DNA of 64,000 nt from Perognathus longimembris pacificus (GCF_023159225.1 NC_063175.1:5881755-5945754), one strand, 5' to 3'; shown: positions 35,405-46,787, counted from the first letter of the stretch. The notes: generated from the letters alone by a model not told the origin. Numbers and translations are program-made.

Positions 35405-35600
35405 TGCTTTGTTGGTGGTATTGGGATTGGAACTCAAGGCCTCCTATTTGCTAGGCAAGTGCTCTACCACTTGAGCAACACCTCCAGTTCTTCTGGGTTA
35501 TTTTTGTAAATTTTCTTGTCAGATAGGGTCTCAAGCTCACTTCTATAGGGCAAGTGTAGCACCTCAATCCTCCCACCTCATCCTCCTGAGCAGCGGGAGC
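35405..35600 (-). mobile_element. Old ID/B1 composite SINE, antisense
   Basis: 'gctaggcaagtgctctaccacttgagc' is an antisense ID A-box region. 'tagggtctcaagctcactt' and 'cctcctgagcagcggg' follow as a diverged B1. This is an older variant than the common composites. Confidence 0.65.
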
Positions 35601-35764
35601 CCCGGCCCGTGCCTCCTCACCAGGCCTCGCCCTGCCCTGCTTTTAAACAGTTCATATGGACTAGAAGTCAACATGGATCTGCCTTGAACTCTTCCTTTCT
35701 CTTGAGCTCTGGAATAACTACAAGTAACAAAATTGCTACTCATTGTTCTTCTTGGCTAACATGG

Positions 35765-36465
35765 GTTTGGTTGATGTTGTTTACTTTTGTCAGGGTGATG
35801 TACAGAGGGGCTACAGTTACATGTGTAAGGTAGTGAGTACATTTCTTGTCAAACTTGTTACCCACTCCTTCATTTTCTCCCACCTTCCTCCCTCCCTCCC
35901 CCCAGTTTTACAGATGATTTCCAATATATTGTCATGTGAATATTGCTGTTGCATTGGTTCACCCTTTATCCTTTGTCTCACCATTTTGATGTTCCTCTTC
36001 CCTTCCCTAATTCAGATAAATGTATATACAATACCCAGGGTACCAAAATCAAATACAGTAAAACCATAGGAAAGAAAATTTTTTTTTAAAAATCACATAG
36101 TACATTAAAAATAACAACAACAATGGAAAATCTCTCATTTCCATATCTTGGGGTTCATGGCACTTAGCATCATCTTATGTGTTCATATGTACTGAGCTAT
36201 TCATATGTATGTTCATATGTATTGAGCTACTGTGATCTTCTGCTAGGATTATCGTAGACATGTACTAATTATTCCCAATGAGGGAAACCATAGAGTCTAT
36301 CTTTCTTTGGGTCTGGCTCACTTCACTTACTATGATATTTGCCAAGAAATGGGGCAATGTCATTTGTTTTGATAGAAGCATAGAATTCCATTGTGCTTAT
36401 ATATGTACCACATTTTCTTGATCTGTTCATCTACTGAGGGGCACTCGGGTTGGTTTTTAGAGCTA
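35765..36465 (-). mobile_element. L1 3' fragment, antisense
   Basis: Starts with the L1 3' end in reverse ('gatgtacagaggggctacagttac'), continues through the polypyrimidine tract (35877-35905) and the block 'tgtactaattattcccaatgaggg', and reaches the ORF2 C-terminal block in reverse ('catctactgaggggcactcgggttgg'), where it is truncated. An internal duplication of 'gttcatatgta(c/t)tgagct' occurs at 36180-36230. No convincing TSD. Confidence 0.85.
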
Positions 36466-37440
36466 CTTAGAACTTTTCAAGTAGTCACCTGCCCCTGGAA
36501 GCTGAGGCTCAGAGGAAAATATTTTCAATAGGAAGAACTTTCATTCACCCTTTGGAGTCTCTTTTCCAAAATTGCTGGCCCTTTTGAGAAGATTGCTGGG
36601 TTTGATGCCAGTGGCACATCCTGCTGCCCTCTTGCTTGGATTTGCATATGCTGCAGAGCCTATTTCTGGGTCCCCGAAACTGCTGCCTACACAGCCAATC
36701 TGCTGCTTCCTTTGGCAAGTGTGGCACGGCAACGCCTAGCCCGCACACTCGCCCAGAGCAAGGCTGGCTGCTCTGCCCACAAATCCCAGCTCCGGGGGAA
36801 ACGCTGAGCACCAAAAGGTCCCCTCAGTACAAAGGTGGCAAGAAGCAAGGAGACTCCGGAAAAGGGAACTCTCTTATTTGTCATTGATCTGAGGGAAGAC
36901 GAGTGTCTGGTGAATGATGAAGTTAGAAGGCACCAATGAGGTGACAGTTCAGTCTTCACTCCATCCTGGGAACTGCTAGTACATTACTGGTTACACAGAA
37001 GGCCCAGAGAGAACTTTGCAGGAAGTATGCATAGACTTCACAAGTTCAACTCCCACCTGACAGTCTTCAGGCTACCCAGGGCTGATTCCTACAGAAGAAG
37101 GGTAATTACAGTGATTGAATATCTTATGTCTGAACTCCTTTTCACTGGCCTTGGTGTATTCTTCTGAGTATAAATGAGTCTTACAGAATGGGCGGTTCCT
37201 CAGGGAAACAGTGCCAGTAAGATCTATGCTTTGAGATGCCAGTCCATGAATAGCTATTCAGTTCTCTGAATTATTAGCTCAGTAAAGCTTTTATCTCTAA
37301 ACTCATGAACCTGGGGGAGTAGGAGGGTAAGGAGGAAATCTGAGGCCCTACAACATCTGTCTGATTCTGGCAGGTGTTCAACTTTGACCTTTGTCTCAGC
37401 AGCCCAGGAATTAAATATTGGAATCCAATATCCCATCTTA
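36466..37440. other. No gene recognised; locally GC-richer
   Basis: Positions 36560-36870 are richer in GC than the surroundings and carry short overlapping ORFs on both strands, none recognisable. No repeat was identified here, so this could be a conserved non-coding element or a lost exon. I have no evidence for either. Confidence 0.35.
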
Positions 37441-37604
37441 CATTGCTGGTTCCTTCCTTCCTTCCTTCCTTCCTTCCTTCCTTCCTTCCTTCCTTCCTTC
37501 CTTCCTTCCTTTCTCTCATTCTTTCTTTCTCTCTCTTTTTCTCTCTTCTTTCTTTCTTTCTTCCTTTCTTTCTGCCTTCCTTCCTTCCTTCCTTTCTTCC
37601 TTTC

Positions 37605-37683
<79 letters not shown>

Positions 37684-37883
37684 GCCAGTCCTGGGCCTTG
37701 AACTCAGAGCCTGAGCACTGCCCTTGGATTCTTTTTACTCAAGGCTAGCACTCTACCAATTGAGCCACAGCTCCACTTCTGCCTTTTTCTATATATATGG
37801 TGCTGAGGAATCGAACCCAGGGCTTCATGTATGTGAGGCAAGTGCTATACCACTAGACCACATTCCCAGCCCCTTGCTGATTT
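37441..37883 (-). mobile_element. IDL-Geo-type SINE with 240-bp pyrimidine microsatellite tail
   Basis: The antisense SINE body is 37682-37874 ('gccagtcctgggccttgaac', 'attgagccacagctccac', 'ggtgctgaggaatcgaac', 'gtgaggcaagtgctataccac'). Its tail position is taken by (TTCC)n at about 37446-37511 and (TTTC)n up to 37681. Short matching flanks (ttgctggtt near 37443, ttgctgatt near 37875) are consistent with a TSD. Confidence 0.85.
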
Positions 37884-38661
37884 CTTATATGGCTAGATGA
37901 TAATAATGGAATACAGGCTCCTGCATACTAGCAAGTCTTCTACCTCTCAGTTATATCTATAAACCAATGGATTTTTTTTAATAAAACATGTTCTAAAGGC
38001 ATTCACTTATTTAAAATAGTGTCATGATGTTGTCCTGACGTGTCCAGAACATCAGAACATGGAATTCCAGTACCTAGTGAAGGTGATCAGGATAGATAAT
38101 TTCTTGTTACACCAACAGTAATGTTAGTTGTCTCCAATATTAGACCAGCACCAGTGAACACATTTAGTTAGATGGAGGTGTGGGAGCTTAGTAGGCAGAT
38201 GGAGAAAGTGAAAAGGAATGCAGAGAGGCTAATGTCATACTGGTGTTTGACTGCAATGATTCTTTTACGCCATAAATATTGGATGAAGTGCTGATGTAGC
38301 CTTTACTGCAGCATGACATGGGATTTAGCTGTTTTTACGGCTCACGATTAAAGGAAGAAACAAGTCGCTGATTGCTCTCTCTCCACTCCACTTCTGTCCT
38401 TCACTTTTCCTTGAATGTTACTTTAGCAATCAGTTCAACTGAAGCTCAGACCAAAACATGGAGATCACCACCTAGGAAATGTATTATAAGAAGCTTTGTT
38501 TTTACAACCTTGACCCTCAAATTACTCATAATCTAAAATACAACCTTCCTGATGAAACTGCTGAGAAAAAGAAGATTTCAAGCTGGCAGTCTCTGCCTCC
38601 TTTTAAAAAGTGTATTAACTATGTGTTGGTGAAAACCATGGATGTTCCATTCAGGTTATGT
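37884..38661. other. No gene recognised
   Basis: Unique-looking sequence with no clear repeat. Confidence 0.4.
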
Positions 38662-40173
38662 AAGAAAATGGATGGGCTTTTCTGAAAACACTACAAGAAG
38701 GAATAGGAGAAACACTTGGGCTCCTTGGCACACGACAAAACTTCCTTAATAAAGGCCCAGAAACACAACAAATCAGAGAAAGTTTGGACAAATGGGACTG
38801 CATCAAACTGCAGAGCTTCTGCATGGCAAAGGACATAGCCTTCAAGATAAACAGAAAGCCCACCAATTGGGAGATGTTTACTGGCCATACAACAAAGGCC
38901 TCCTATCTAAAATATATGCAAACTCAAAAAGTTAAATTCTTCTAAAACAAATCCTCAAAGAACAAATGGCCCCTCAACAAATGGGCTAAGGACCTAAAAA
39001 GACACTTTTTTGAAGAGGAAATGAGAATGACCAAGAGACACATGAAGAAGTGCTAAACATCACTGGCTATTAGAGAAATGCAAATCAAAACAACACTGAG
39101 ATTCCACCTCACCCCAGTAAGAATGTCCATTATCAGGAAAACTAACAATAACAAATGCTGGAGGGGATGTGGCCAAAGGGAACCCTACTATGTTGTTGGT
39201 GGGAATGTAAACTTGCTCAACCACTCTGGAAAGTGGTATGGAGATTCCTCAGAAGGCTAAACATAGAGCTCCCCTACGACCCAGCAGCCCCACTCTTGGG
39301 CATCTACCCTAAAGATTACAAACAAGAACACACTAAAGCCACCAGCACAACAATGTTCATCACAGCACAACTTGTCATTGCTAAAATATGAAACCAATCC
39401 AGATGCCCCTCAGTCGATGAGGTGATCAGGAGAATATGGTACATATACACAAGGGAATTCTATGCCTCTATGAGAAAGAATGACACTGCCCCATTTGTAA
39501 GGAAATGGAAGGACTTGGAAAAAATCATACTAAGTAAAGTGAGCCCGACCCAAAGAAACATGGACTCTATGGTTGCACTCATAGGGAATAATTAGTACAT
39601 GTCTAGGATAGTCATGGTTATTGTAATTTTCTGCCATGATTATCCTAGCATCATAAGATGATGCTAAGCAAAATGAACTCTAAGTTATGGAAACAAGTGT
39701 ATCATTGTTGTAATTATTTTCAACATGCCATGTGAAATCATACCCTTTTTTTTTCTTTCTCCTATATTCCCTTCCCAGGGATTTACCCCTAGTATCACTG
39801 TATCTGATCTTAGTACCCTGGATACTGTATATATGTGAATTGGAACTAGGGAAGGGAAAGAGGATACCAAAATAGAGAGACAAAGGATAAAAAGACAAAC
39901 CATTGCAAAAACAATACTTACAAAACCATATGGTGTAAACTAACTGTACAACTCATGGGAAGGAAAGGGAAAAGGGGAGTGAGGAGGTGGGGGGAAAATG
40001 AGGGAGGAAGTAACAAACTGAAAAAGAAGTGTACTTGCCTTGCATGTGAAACTAACCCCTCTTACTTCACTTTGAAAATAAAGAAGAAAAAAATGTATTT
40101 TAAAACATCAGGTATGATATAATAAAAATGATATATTAAGTAGCATTTTAAAAAAGAAAATGGATGGGCTTTT
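38662..40173 (+). mobile_element. 5'-truncated L1 insertion with 20-bp TSD
   Basis: The TSD aagaaaatggatgggctttt is at 38662-38681 and 40154-40173. The 1.47-kb insert covers the ORF2 C-terminal region, 3'UTR, polypurine tract (about 39955-40010), 'gaaactaacccctcttac', AATAAAG and an A-rich end. An extra 50-60 bp of AT-rich sequence (about 40096-40153) follows the A-rich stretch before the TSD. An internal fold-back at 39603-39648 replaces normal 3'UTR sequence. Confidence 0.95.
38682..39560 (+). pseudogene. L1 ORF2 C-terminal pseudogene
   Basis: Sense translation in shifting frames gives the ORF2 C-terminal blocks: [24 protein letters not shown] (39102 on), then after a frame change [12 protein letters not shown] and DPAAPLLGIYPKD, up to the end near 39560. 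Several frameshifts separate the open pieces (39078-39260 and 39155-39391 overlap in different frames), so it is dead. Confidence 0.85.
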
Positions 40174-41371
40174 AATGGCTTTCATTTGTTACAGTTGCAG
40201 ATAGCTAAATACAATCTAAAGAGCAAATTGAGCTCAAACGAACTGAGTTCGATCTATTGGCTTTTTCCTTCTGGTCTATTGATTCCCTAATGTAATTGTT
40301 TGTGAAACTCTCATGGAATTTATCCAAGTTGCAGGGTTCTTGGTTTTACACTCATTTTATCTTTTGGTCCTGATCCAGCAATCAGCAACTTGACTTCATT
40401 CAATCATAAACTGAACTCTATTTAAAATGCCTGTCTTCAGAGTTTAATGTCTTTAAATGTTATCCATCAAAAAAATTCAGAGAACTAATCTGCTTGTTAT
40501 GTGGAGTTGCAGTAACACTATCAGGTTCAAGTTAGGGGATTATTTTTCTTTTTTAAAATGTGCATAAATTTGTTGGATGGAAATGTTTAAGTTTAACTAA
40601 GATGAGTTGGGTTGAAAATTGAAATCAACTCATACATCGGAGGGTAAGCCTTCATAAATCAGCAAGTTTGATGTTAAATAGAGGTCCAAAATATTATCCT
40701 AGCTATTACATGCCATCTACTGGCTGTAATTACTCTGATGCAACTGCCCTTGGCTTTAAGATAGAGGGAGAATATTTGAGACACCTCTAGTTAGAATTCA
40801 AATCGTGTTTGATGGGATTCATGTTTTGTGCAAATCAATCACTGAATAATCATAGCTCTACTTGAAATTCAGGCTGCATTTAGAAAGAAAGTTGCTGTGG
40901 ATTGTGAGTTCATCAGAAGTCATTTGTATTAGTAAATTTCGGTCACCCAAAACTGCCTGTGTGGCAAGACCCACCTGATTTCCATGTCTTCTGCAACTGG
41001 GTTCCCTTCCCTGTGGTGTGGTATGCGGGCCTCTGCATATAGTTCTTGGCCATTGTTCCCCAATAAGTCTTGCAACAGCAGTCATTTCACAGCTGTTCTC
41101 AGTGCAGGTTGTGGCTACGTGCCAAATACGCTGGCTGCTTGCTATCAATGAACAGACGCAGGTTCTATCTGCATCTCTAAATTTAGGAATAATTAGTCCT
41201 GGAATCCATCATGAAGAAGTGAACTACACAAACCCGTTTCATACTCTTCACATTTATAAATGCTTGCACTTCAATAAGGATGCTGTGTTTGCATGCCAGG
41301 GAGGAATAATCAGGCATATTATAAAGCATATAGCGAAGAAGTTAATGACTTTTAGTATGAATAGAGTGCAT

Positions 41372-41373
<2 letters not shown>
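40174..41373. other. No gene recognised
   Basis: Unique-looking sequence with one CTCF-like motif (listed separately). ORFs at 40858-41148 (minus) and 41018-41521 (plus) overlap and have no recognisable domain. The latter runs into a CA repeat. Confidence 0.4.
40710..40723 (-). promoter_or_regulatory. CTCF-like motif (candidate)
   Basis: The minus strand reads ccagtagatggcat, agreeing with 13 of 14 positions of the core CCASYAGRKGGCRS. It lies in sequence I could not assign to a repeat. Confidence 0.35.

Positions 41374-41412
<39 letters not shown>
41374..41412. repeat. (CA)n microsatellite
   Basis: About 19 uninterrupted CA units. Confidence 0.97.
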
Positions 41413-41414
<2 letters not shown>

Positions 41415-41471
41415 AAATTAGAATCATTAATTCATTTAGGGACTGTCTTCCTTTCAGAAAATCTCTGATCT

Positions 41472-41692
41472 TAGGCAGGCACCAGTGGCTCGTGCCCATA
41501 ATCTTTGCTAGCCAGCTATAAGGATCAAAGTTCAAAGCTAGCCCAGGCAAGAAAGTCTCTTCTCTTCAATCAACCAGCAAAAAGCCTGAGGTAGAGAGGT
41601 GTGACTTAGGTGTTAGAGCCCTATCCTTGAGTAAAAATGGTAGACAAAAGCAAAAGACCCTGAGTTCAAGTCCCAGTACTGGCAAAAATTTT
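41472..41692 (+). mobile_element. B1/ID composite SINE
   Basis: 'ggcaccagtggctcgtgcccataatc', 'cttcaatcaaccagcaaaaagcc', ID half with B box 'gagttcaagtcccagtactgg'. Confidence 0.85.
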
Positions 41693-41739
41693 TGAAATTA
41701 ATTAGAATTTCTGTAGACTGTGAGTTCTATCTCTAGCTT

Positions 41740-41930
41740 TCTTTTACTTTTTTCTTTGTCTTTCTGTCATGGGACAGCCTCAGCAAGATGGCTCTTTCTA
41801 GAAGCTGATCTCTTGATCTTGAAGTTCCCAGCCTCCAGAATTTTGAGCCAACAAATTCATGCTTACTCTCAATGACATGGTCTGTGGGATTCTGTTAAAA
41901 GCTATGCAAGATGGACTAGGATAAGTGAGT
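41740..41930 (+). mobile_element. MaLR LTR 3' fragment, sense
   Basis: 'gctgatctcttgatcttgaagttcccagcctccagaa' and 'gatggactagg' follow the 3' part of sense MST/MLT LTRs. Confidence 0.65.
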
Positions 41931-42334
41931 GTGTGGAAACGGCAAACACATACAGTAATGTATGTTAATGTTCTTGAACAGATTGCTAAATTACAAGCCA
42001 TAAACCCATCCAACTCAGCACCCACTTGTGAATAAAGTTTTATTGGAACACAGCCATGTTCATTTGTTTGCACATAGTCTAAGGCTACTTACTCATTACA
42101 ACAGCAGAGCTGAGTCACTGGGACAGACACCATACGGCCTACAATGCCTAAATAATAATTACTATCTATTCCTTTGCTAAATCCTGTTCAAGAGAATTCT
42201 GTTCTTTCTTTCATTAAGCTTCCTTTTAGCTAAATTTTAAATCACCATCAGTGTAAAGTTCTCAATAGCTATGGCTTGTCCCATACGAGCAGAACCGGGA
42301 CAGCTCTTTCTGTGAGTTAAATGAGCCTCTCAGA

Positions 42335-42645
42335 AGTTTACAAGTTGGAAATTTAATTCCCAATTCATTACACTAATGGTATTTGGAAGTGAGGCCTTTG
42401 GGAGTGGGGTCCTGGGATGGATGGAGTCGTGAGAATGGGGGTTCCATAATGGCTTTCATGGCTTTAAAGGAAAAGGTTGGGGAATTCTAGCCAGCAGGCT
42501 TGCTCTGTCCAAACAGCCAATGCCTTCTGTGATGGGTGAGTTCAAGGAGATGGCCCTCACCCGTGCCAGAGCTGGACTCTTGGACCTCCATTCGGCTGAT
42601 TGCCCTGTGGCAGGCACTTTGTTATAGCAACATTAGTTACTTTTG
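42335..42645 (+). mobile_element. MaLR-like LTR, sense
   Basis: 'ggaagtgaggcctttgggag', 'gagaatgggggttccataatgg', 'ctggactcttggacctcc' and the end 'cactttgttatagcaacattag' fit the order of a sense MaLR LTR. Diverged. Confidence 0.6.
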
Positions 42646-42840
42646 GAAACATCATCTTTTGTCCTCAAAAATGCTTGGTAATGAAAGGATGAAGAAATAT
42701 TATTTATCTTTAATTTCAATTTTAAATAAATGAAGATTCAGAACAGGATCTGTGTGAACTGATGTATGAGTTTGAATTACATTTACCAGCTACGTGATGT
42801 CGGGATAAGTTATCTGTTAGAGTGAAAAGGCCAACATCTC

Positions 42841-42930
42841 TAAGGCCAGCATCAGAGGCACACAGCTCTAACCCTCTCCAGAGGCTAAGATGTAGAGGAT
42901 TTTGCTTCAAAGACAAAAAAAAAAAGCCTA
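42841..42930 (+). mobile_element. B1-like fragment
   Basis: 'ggccagcatcagaggcacacagctctaaccctctccagaggctaag' followed by an 11-nt A run. Confidence 0.5.
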
Positions 42931-43170
42931 TAAGCCTCCAGAACCAAAATAGCTAGCAAAATGCTGTATATCACTTAATTTTTTGGTCATGTACAGCCAA
43001 ATCATTTGCAGAACCACCTGAATTTCCATACAATGGCTGATATTCAAATTTTTTCTTTCATAAATGCTTATCTATAACAACTGTAGGCTTTTTTAAGGTC
43101 GTAGTATAGAGCTTTATTTTTCTTTTTGCTTTATTTCTGGTGTTATTGTTTGTTTTTGTTTTCAAAACAG

Positions 43171-43272
43171 GGTCTTGCTATATAATCCAGGTTGGCCTTG
43201 AATTTATGACTCTCCTGACTGGGTCTCTTGCATGCTAGGTTTAGAAATGTGTGCCAGTACATCTGACATGAC
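43171..43272 (-). mobile_element. B1-like monomer, antisense
   Basis: 'cagggtcttgctatataatccaggttggccttgaa', then 'gtgtgccagtacatctgac'. This is the classic antisense B1 order. Confidence 0.7.
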
Positions 43273-44624
43273 TATGGTTCTTAACAATGGAGGACATATA
43301 TCCTAGGAGCATTTGGAAATATTCTTAGTTGTCATAACTGGAGAGACAGGGGTATGACTTCATCTAGTATCTAAACATCCTACAATGCACAGAATGGTAA
43401 CCGAATTATTTGGCCCAATGTTTCCAAACTGTTAAGAGTGAGAAATTTTGACTTCAGGGAAGCACTTCCAAAGACATTAAGATCACTTGTGTTTGATTTT
43501 GGTTTGTGAACATACAGATTTTTCCTCAGGCCTTAATATTATTATTATTAATTGAATGATACTTATCTGCATCCTCATTAAGCATCAAGTAGCTTTTCCC
43601 TAATTCCAGGGCTGTAGAAAAGATAGGTTCAGATCTGTACAACATGTAGAGAATAGCCCCTCTGGGATAGAAGTCTTCAGTATAATAGATCTGTCCTGTG
43701 GGAATGAAAGAATCATCTGTAATATTCTTGCTGTGGTTTGGAAGCATGAACAACACCTGAAAAGACCAATCAAGAGAATATTTGGAAAACAGAGATGCCA
43801 GCGTTGTTCCAGAACCAGAGATGTTGGTAGGTGCTTCCATTTGCTTTCCTGTATAGTAGAAATCAGTGGAGAGCCACTGGAACTGTTGCCAGAGTTGGAA
43901 TTGAAAAGAAAGGAGTTGTGAGACAGGGGTGGGGGGAGGAGGGAGAGTTTCAAATGAGATCTGCCTGTGTTGACAGAGAAACTTTGCTTCCAGCCCATAC
44001 CTGAGCTTCTGCCAGTGTAACCAAATGCAGAGAAGAATGGACAACCAGGGATTAGAAAAGGCAAAACTGACAGATGGCAATTTGTGAAGAGTTGAATCAA
44101 CATAAATTATATCTCATCAGTGAGCAGAGAAAAGGGAGAGTGTTGAGCTAGTCACCGAGGTGGTATGCGTGCCAAAGAAGCAGCGTGCTAACCGTGATGG
44201 CTACACTCCCGGGTGGATGCATGCAGAGGTGGAGAAATGCCCCTTTATTAGAAAACCATCTGGATGACAAATCACAGGGAGACATCGATTGGAAACAATA
44301 TAATAAAGGCAACTAGGAAACATCTGGGTTTTTGGAAGGTGTTAGTCATCAATTACAGAATGCCAGAACAAAATAGCTGATAACCAGATAGGACAGCTTA
44401 GCAGGTACCCATGCTCACCACCTCACTTCGAGTGCAGGAAATAACTGTAAATGATATTCACTCACATTGTGAAGAGTTTATTTAAATCACATATAAAGCC
44501 TTCAGGGAACCAAATGTTTGTCCATCTTAGAAGTTAAGTAAATATTTATGTTAAAATTTTGTAACTTTCAAGGGAAACCAAAAAATGAGAACAACCTATT
44601 GATACATTATAATAGTATAGAAAA
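43273..44624. other. No gene established; longest non-repeat ORF of the window
   Basis: On the minus strand 43526-44080 is open for 184 codons, with a second overlapping minus ORF of 167 codons (43600-44103) in another frame. I do not recognise the protein. It has a hydrophobic N-terminal stretch and a run of four prolines, and ends in NNNN from an ATT microsatellite. Two long ORFs on one strand suggest low stop density rather than coding, but the stretch is not an obvious repeat. A decayed retrogene is possible. Confidence 0.35.
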
Positions 44625-45000
44625 TAGCTGGGTATGGTAGCTCACTGATGTAATCCCAGCTACTTGGGATTCAAGAGATCATGATTTCAGACCAGCTGGG
44701 CAAATGAAAGTTTGAGAGACTCCATCTCGAACAAGGGTTCCATGGTGGTACACACCTGTTGTTTCAGCTATGGGGAATTCCCAGTGTCTGGGTAAGGTGT
44801 GAAGCTGGTTATTCCCAGCAACACAGGGAAGCTCAGGTGGGAGGGTCACAGCTCTGGCTTTCCTGGGCACAATGTAAGACCTTACCTTGGAACATAATCA
44901 ATACAAGAAGGGGCTAGCAGCAGAGTCCAGGTGGCACAGTGCCTGGCTAGCAAGTGCAAGGCCCTGAGTTTGGTCCCTAGTACTGACTGCCAACATAGCA
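44625..45000 (+). mobile_element. B1-dimer plus ID SINE (MEN-like layout)
   Basis: First B1-like unit 'gctgggtatggtagctcactg', second 'ccatggtggtacacacctgttg', then ID-like 'gcctggctagcaagtgcaaggccctgag'. Confidence 0.75.
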
Positions 45001-45125
45001 ACAGTAATAACCCTGAAAATAAACTAATGTGAACGTAGTGTGAATGACTTGAAACCACAAGAGTTACAACTTTTGTGGTTAAGGAAAAAGAATTGAAAAA
45101 ACAAATATCATATTACATATGAAAT

Positions 45126-45357
45126 AAAAATCTTTCAACAGGGCTGGGAATATGGCCTAGTGGGAAAAGTGCTTGCCTCGTATACATGAAGCCCTGGGTT
45201 CGATTCCCCAGCACCACATATATAGAAAAGGCCAGAAGTGGCGCTGTGGCTCAAGTGGCAGAGTGCTAGCCTTGAGCAAAAAGAAGCCAGGGACAGTGCT
45301 CAGGCCCTGAGTCCAAGGCCCAGGACTGACAAAAAAAAAAAAAAAAATCTTTCAACA
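45126..45357 (+). mobile_element. IDL-Geo-type SINE with 15-bp TSD
   Basis: The perfect TSD aaaaatctttcaaca is at 45126-45140 and 45343-45357. The element 45141-45342 has both monomers. It forms an inverted pair with the copy at 45.7 kb. Confidence 0.96.

Positions 45358-45358
<1 letters not shown>

Positions 45359-45400
<42 letters not shown>
45359..45400. repeat. (TG)n microsatellite
   Basis: 21 uninterrupted TG units beginning one base after the TSD of the preceding SINE and ending at the antisense SINE that follows, whose tail position it occupies. Confidence 0.97.
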
Positions 45401-45401
<1 letters not shown>

Positions 45402-45616
45402 TTGGGGCGTGAATTCAGGGCTTTAAATTCTAGCTTGGCCTATTCTGCTCAAGGTTGGTACTCTACTTGAGCCACACCCCTACTCCCTGTGTTTTGCTAA
45501 TCAACTGGAGATAAGAGTCTCAGGTTCAAGGCTAGGACTGGCTTTGAACTGTAATCCTTAGATCTCAGCCTCCTGAGTAGCTAGGATTACAGGCATGAGC
45601 CACCAGATCCTGGCTA
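45401..45616 (-). mobile_element. B1/ID composite SINE, antisense
   Basis: 'ggggcgtgaattcagggc', 'caaggttggtactctacttgagccac', the linker 'ctggagataagagtctcagg', B1 'cagcctcctgagtagctagg'. The (TG)n run sits where its A-rich tail would be. Confidence 0.88.
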
Positions 45617-45639
45617 ACAAAATTTTTTAATCAAATTAT

Positions 45640-45677
45640 TTATTTATTGTCAAAGTAATGTGCAGAGGGTTTATAGG
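45640..45677 (-). mobile_element. L1 3'-end scrap
   Basis: 'tttattgtcaaagtaatgtgcagagggtttatagg' resembles the reverse of the L1 3' end ('...gatgtacagaggggttacag'). The next SINE inserted at its edge. Confidence 0.55.
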
Positions 45678-45908
45678 TTAACAAGATTTTTTTTTTTTTG
45701 CCAGTCCTGGGGCTTGGACTCAGGGCCTGAGCACTGTCCCTGGCTTCTTCTTGCTCAAGGCTAGCACTCTGCCACTTGAGCCACAGCGCCACTTCTGGCC
45801 GTTTTCTGTATATGTGGTGCTGGGGAATCGAACCCAGGGCCTCATGTATACGAGGCAAGCACTCTTGCCACTAGGCCATATCTCCAGCCCCAGTTTAACA
45901 AGATTTTT
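45678..45908 (-). mobile_element. IDL-Geo-type SINE with 14-bp TSD, inverted partner
   Basis: The TSD ttaacaagattttt is at about 45678-45691 and 45895-45908. The antisense body has 'gccagtcctggggcttgg', 'gccacttgagccacagcgcc', 'tggggaatcgaacc' and 'cgaggcaagcactcttgcc'. Confidence 0.95.
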
Positions 45909-46001
45909 AAGTGACTGCTTTTTATTAAATTAAAATCTAAGTATATAGAAAACTCATTAGTGTATTGAGCCTACAACCCAGTGCCAGTCACAATGTCTAG
46001 G

Positions 46002-46016
46002 CCAGCAGAGGGCACT
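46002..46016 (+). promoter_or_regulatory. CTCF-like motif (candidate)
   Basis: ccagcagagggcact matches the CTCF core CCASYAGRKGGCRS at all but the last position, in sequence I could not assign to a repeat. Motif only. Confidence 0.4.
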
Positions 46017-46334
46017 CAAAGGAAAATAAATTGTCTCAGATTTTTGAAAGGCTTAAAATTACAGGAGGGAAAAATTCTGAAGCCATGTAAAAGAGATGAA
46101 GGCTTTGTATTTCCAATTACATATGCAAAGGCCAAGGAATAGATGTTAGAAAATGCAATTTATAAAGTTTATAATGTGTGGGCTTCTAGTATTTTGAATC
46201 AGTGGCTATCACACAACAAAGTTTTATACATCTTGAAGATGATTTCTAAGGAGAAAATCTGTTGTTTCAAGTTTCCATTAGGAAGAATTATTGAAGGATG
46301 TCTACATGATAGTTGCTCACACTGAAATAACTGC

Positions 46335-46787
46335 AGGGAGCCAGGAGCCAGTGACTCGCGTGTGTAATCCGAACTACTTAGGAGGCTGAGCTCTAAGGAC
46401 CCAGGTTCTAAGCCTCTGTGCAGGAAAGTCTGTGACACTAATTTCCAGTTAACCATGAAAAAGCCAGAAGTGGAGCTGTGGCTCAGTGGTTGAATGCTAA
46501 CCTTGAGCACAAAAGCTCAGGGACAATGCCCAGGCCCTGAGTTCAAGTCCTGGAACGAACAAAAGAAAGAAAGAAAGAAAGGAAGGAAGGAAGGAAGGAA
46601 GGAAGGAAGGAAGGAAGGAAGGAAGGAAGGAAGGAAGGAAGGAAGGAAGGAAGGAAGGAAGGAAGGAAGGGAGAAAGAAAGAAAGGAAGGGAGGAAGGAG
46701 GAGGGAGGGAGAGAGGAAGGAAGGAAGGAAGGAAGGAAGGAAGGAAGGAAGGAAGGAAGGAAGGAAGGAAGGAAGGAAGGAAGGAAA
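46335..46787 (+). mobile_element. B1/ID composite SINE with 230-bp (GGAA)n tail
   Basis: The body is 46335-46558 ('gagccagtgactcgcgtg', 'agccagaagtggagctgtggctcag', B box 'gagttcaagtcc'). The tail 46560-46787 is an A/G tetranucleotide array (AAAG then AAGG) with a GGGA-rich interruption near 46690-46712. Confidence 0.9.

Noticed and set aside
37374..37748. Plus-strand ORFs of 98-124 codons rich in S, F, L and P
   Set aside because: They are translations of the (TTCC)n/(TTTC)n array and appear in all three frames. The same applies to ORFs over arrays at 46.5, 59.7 and 60.6 kb.
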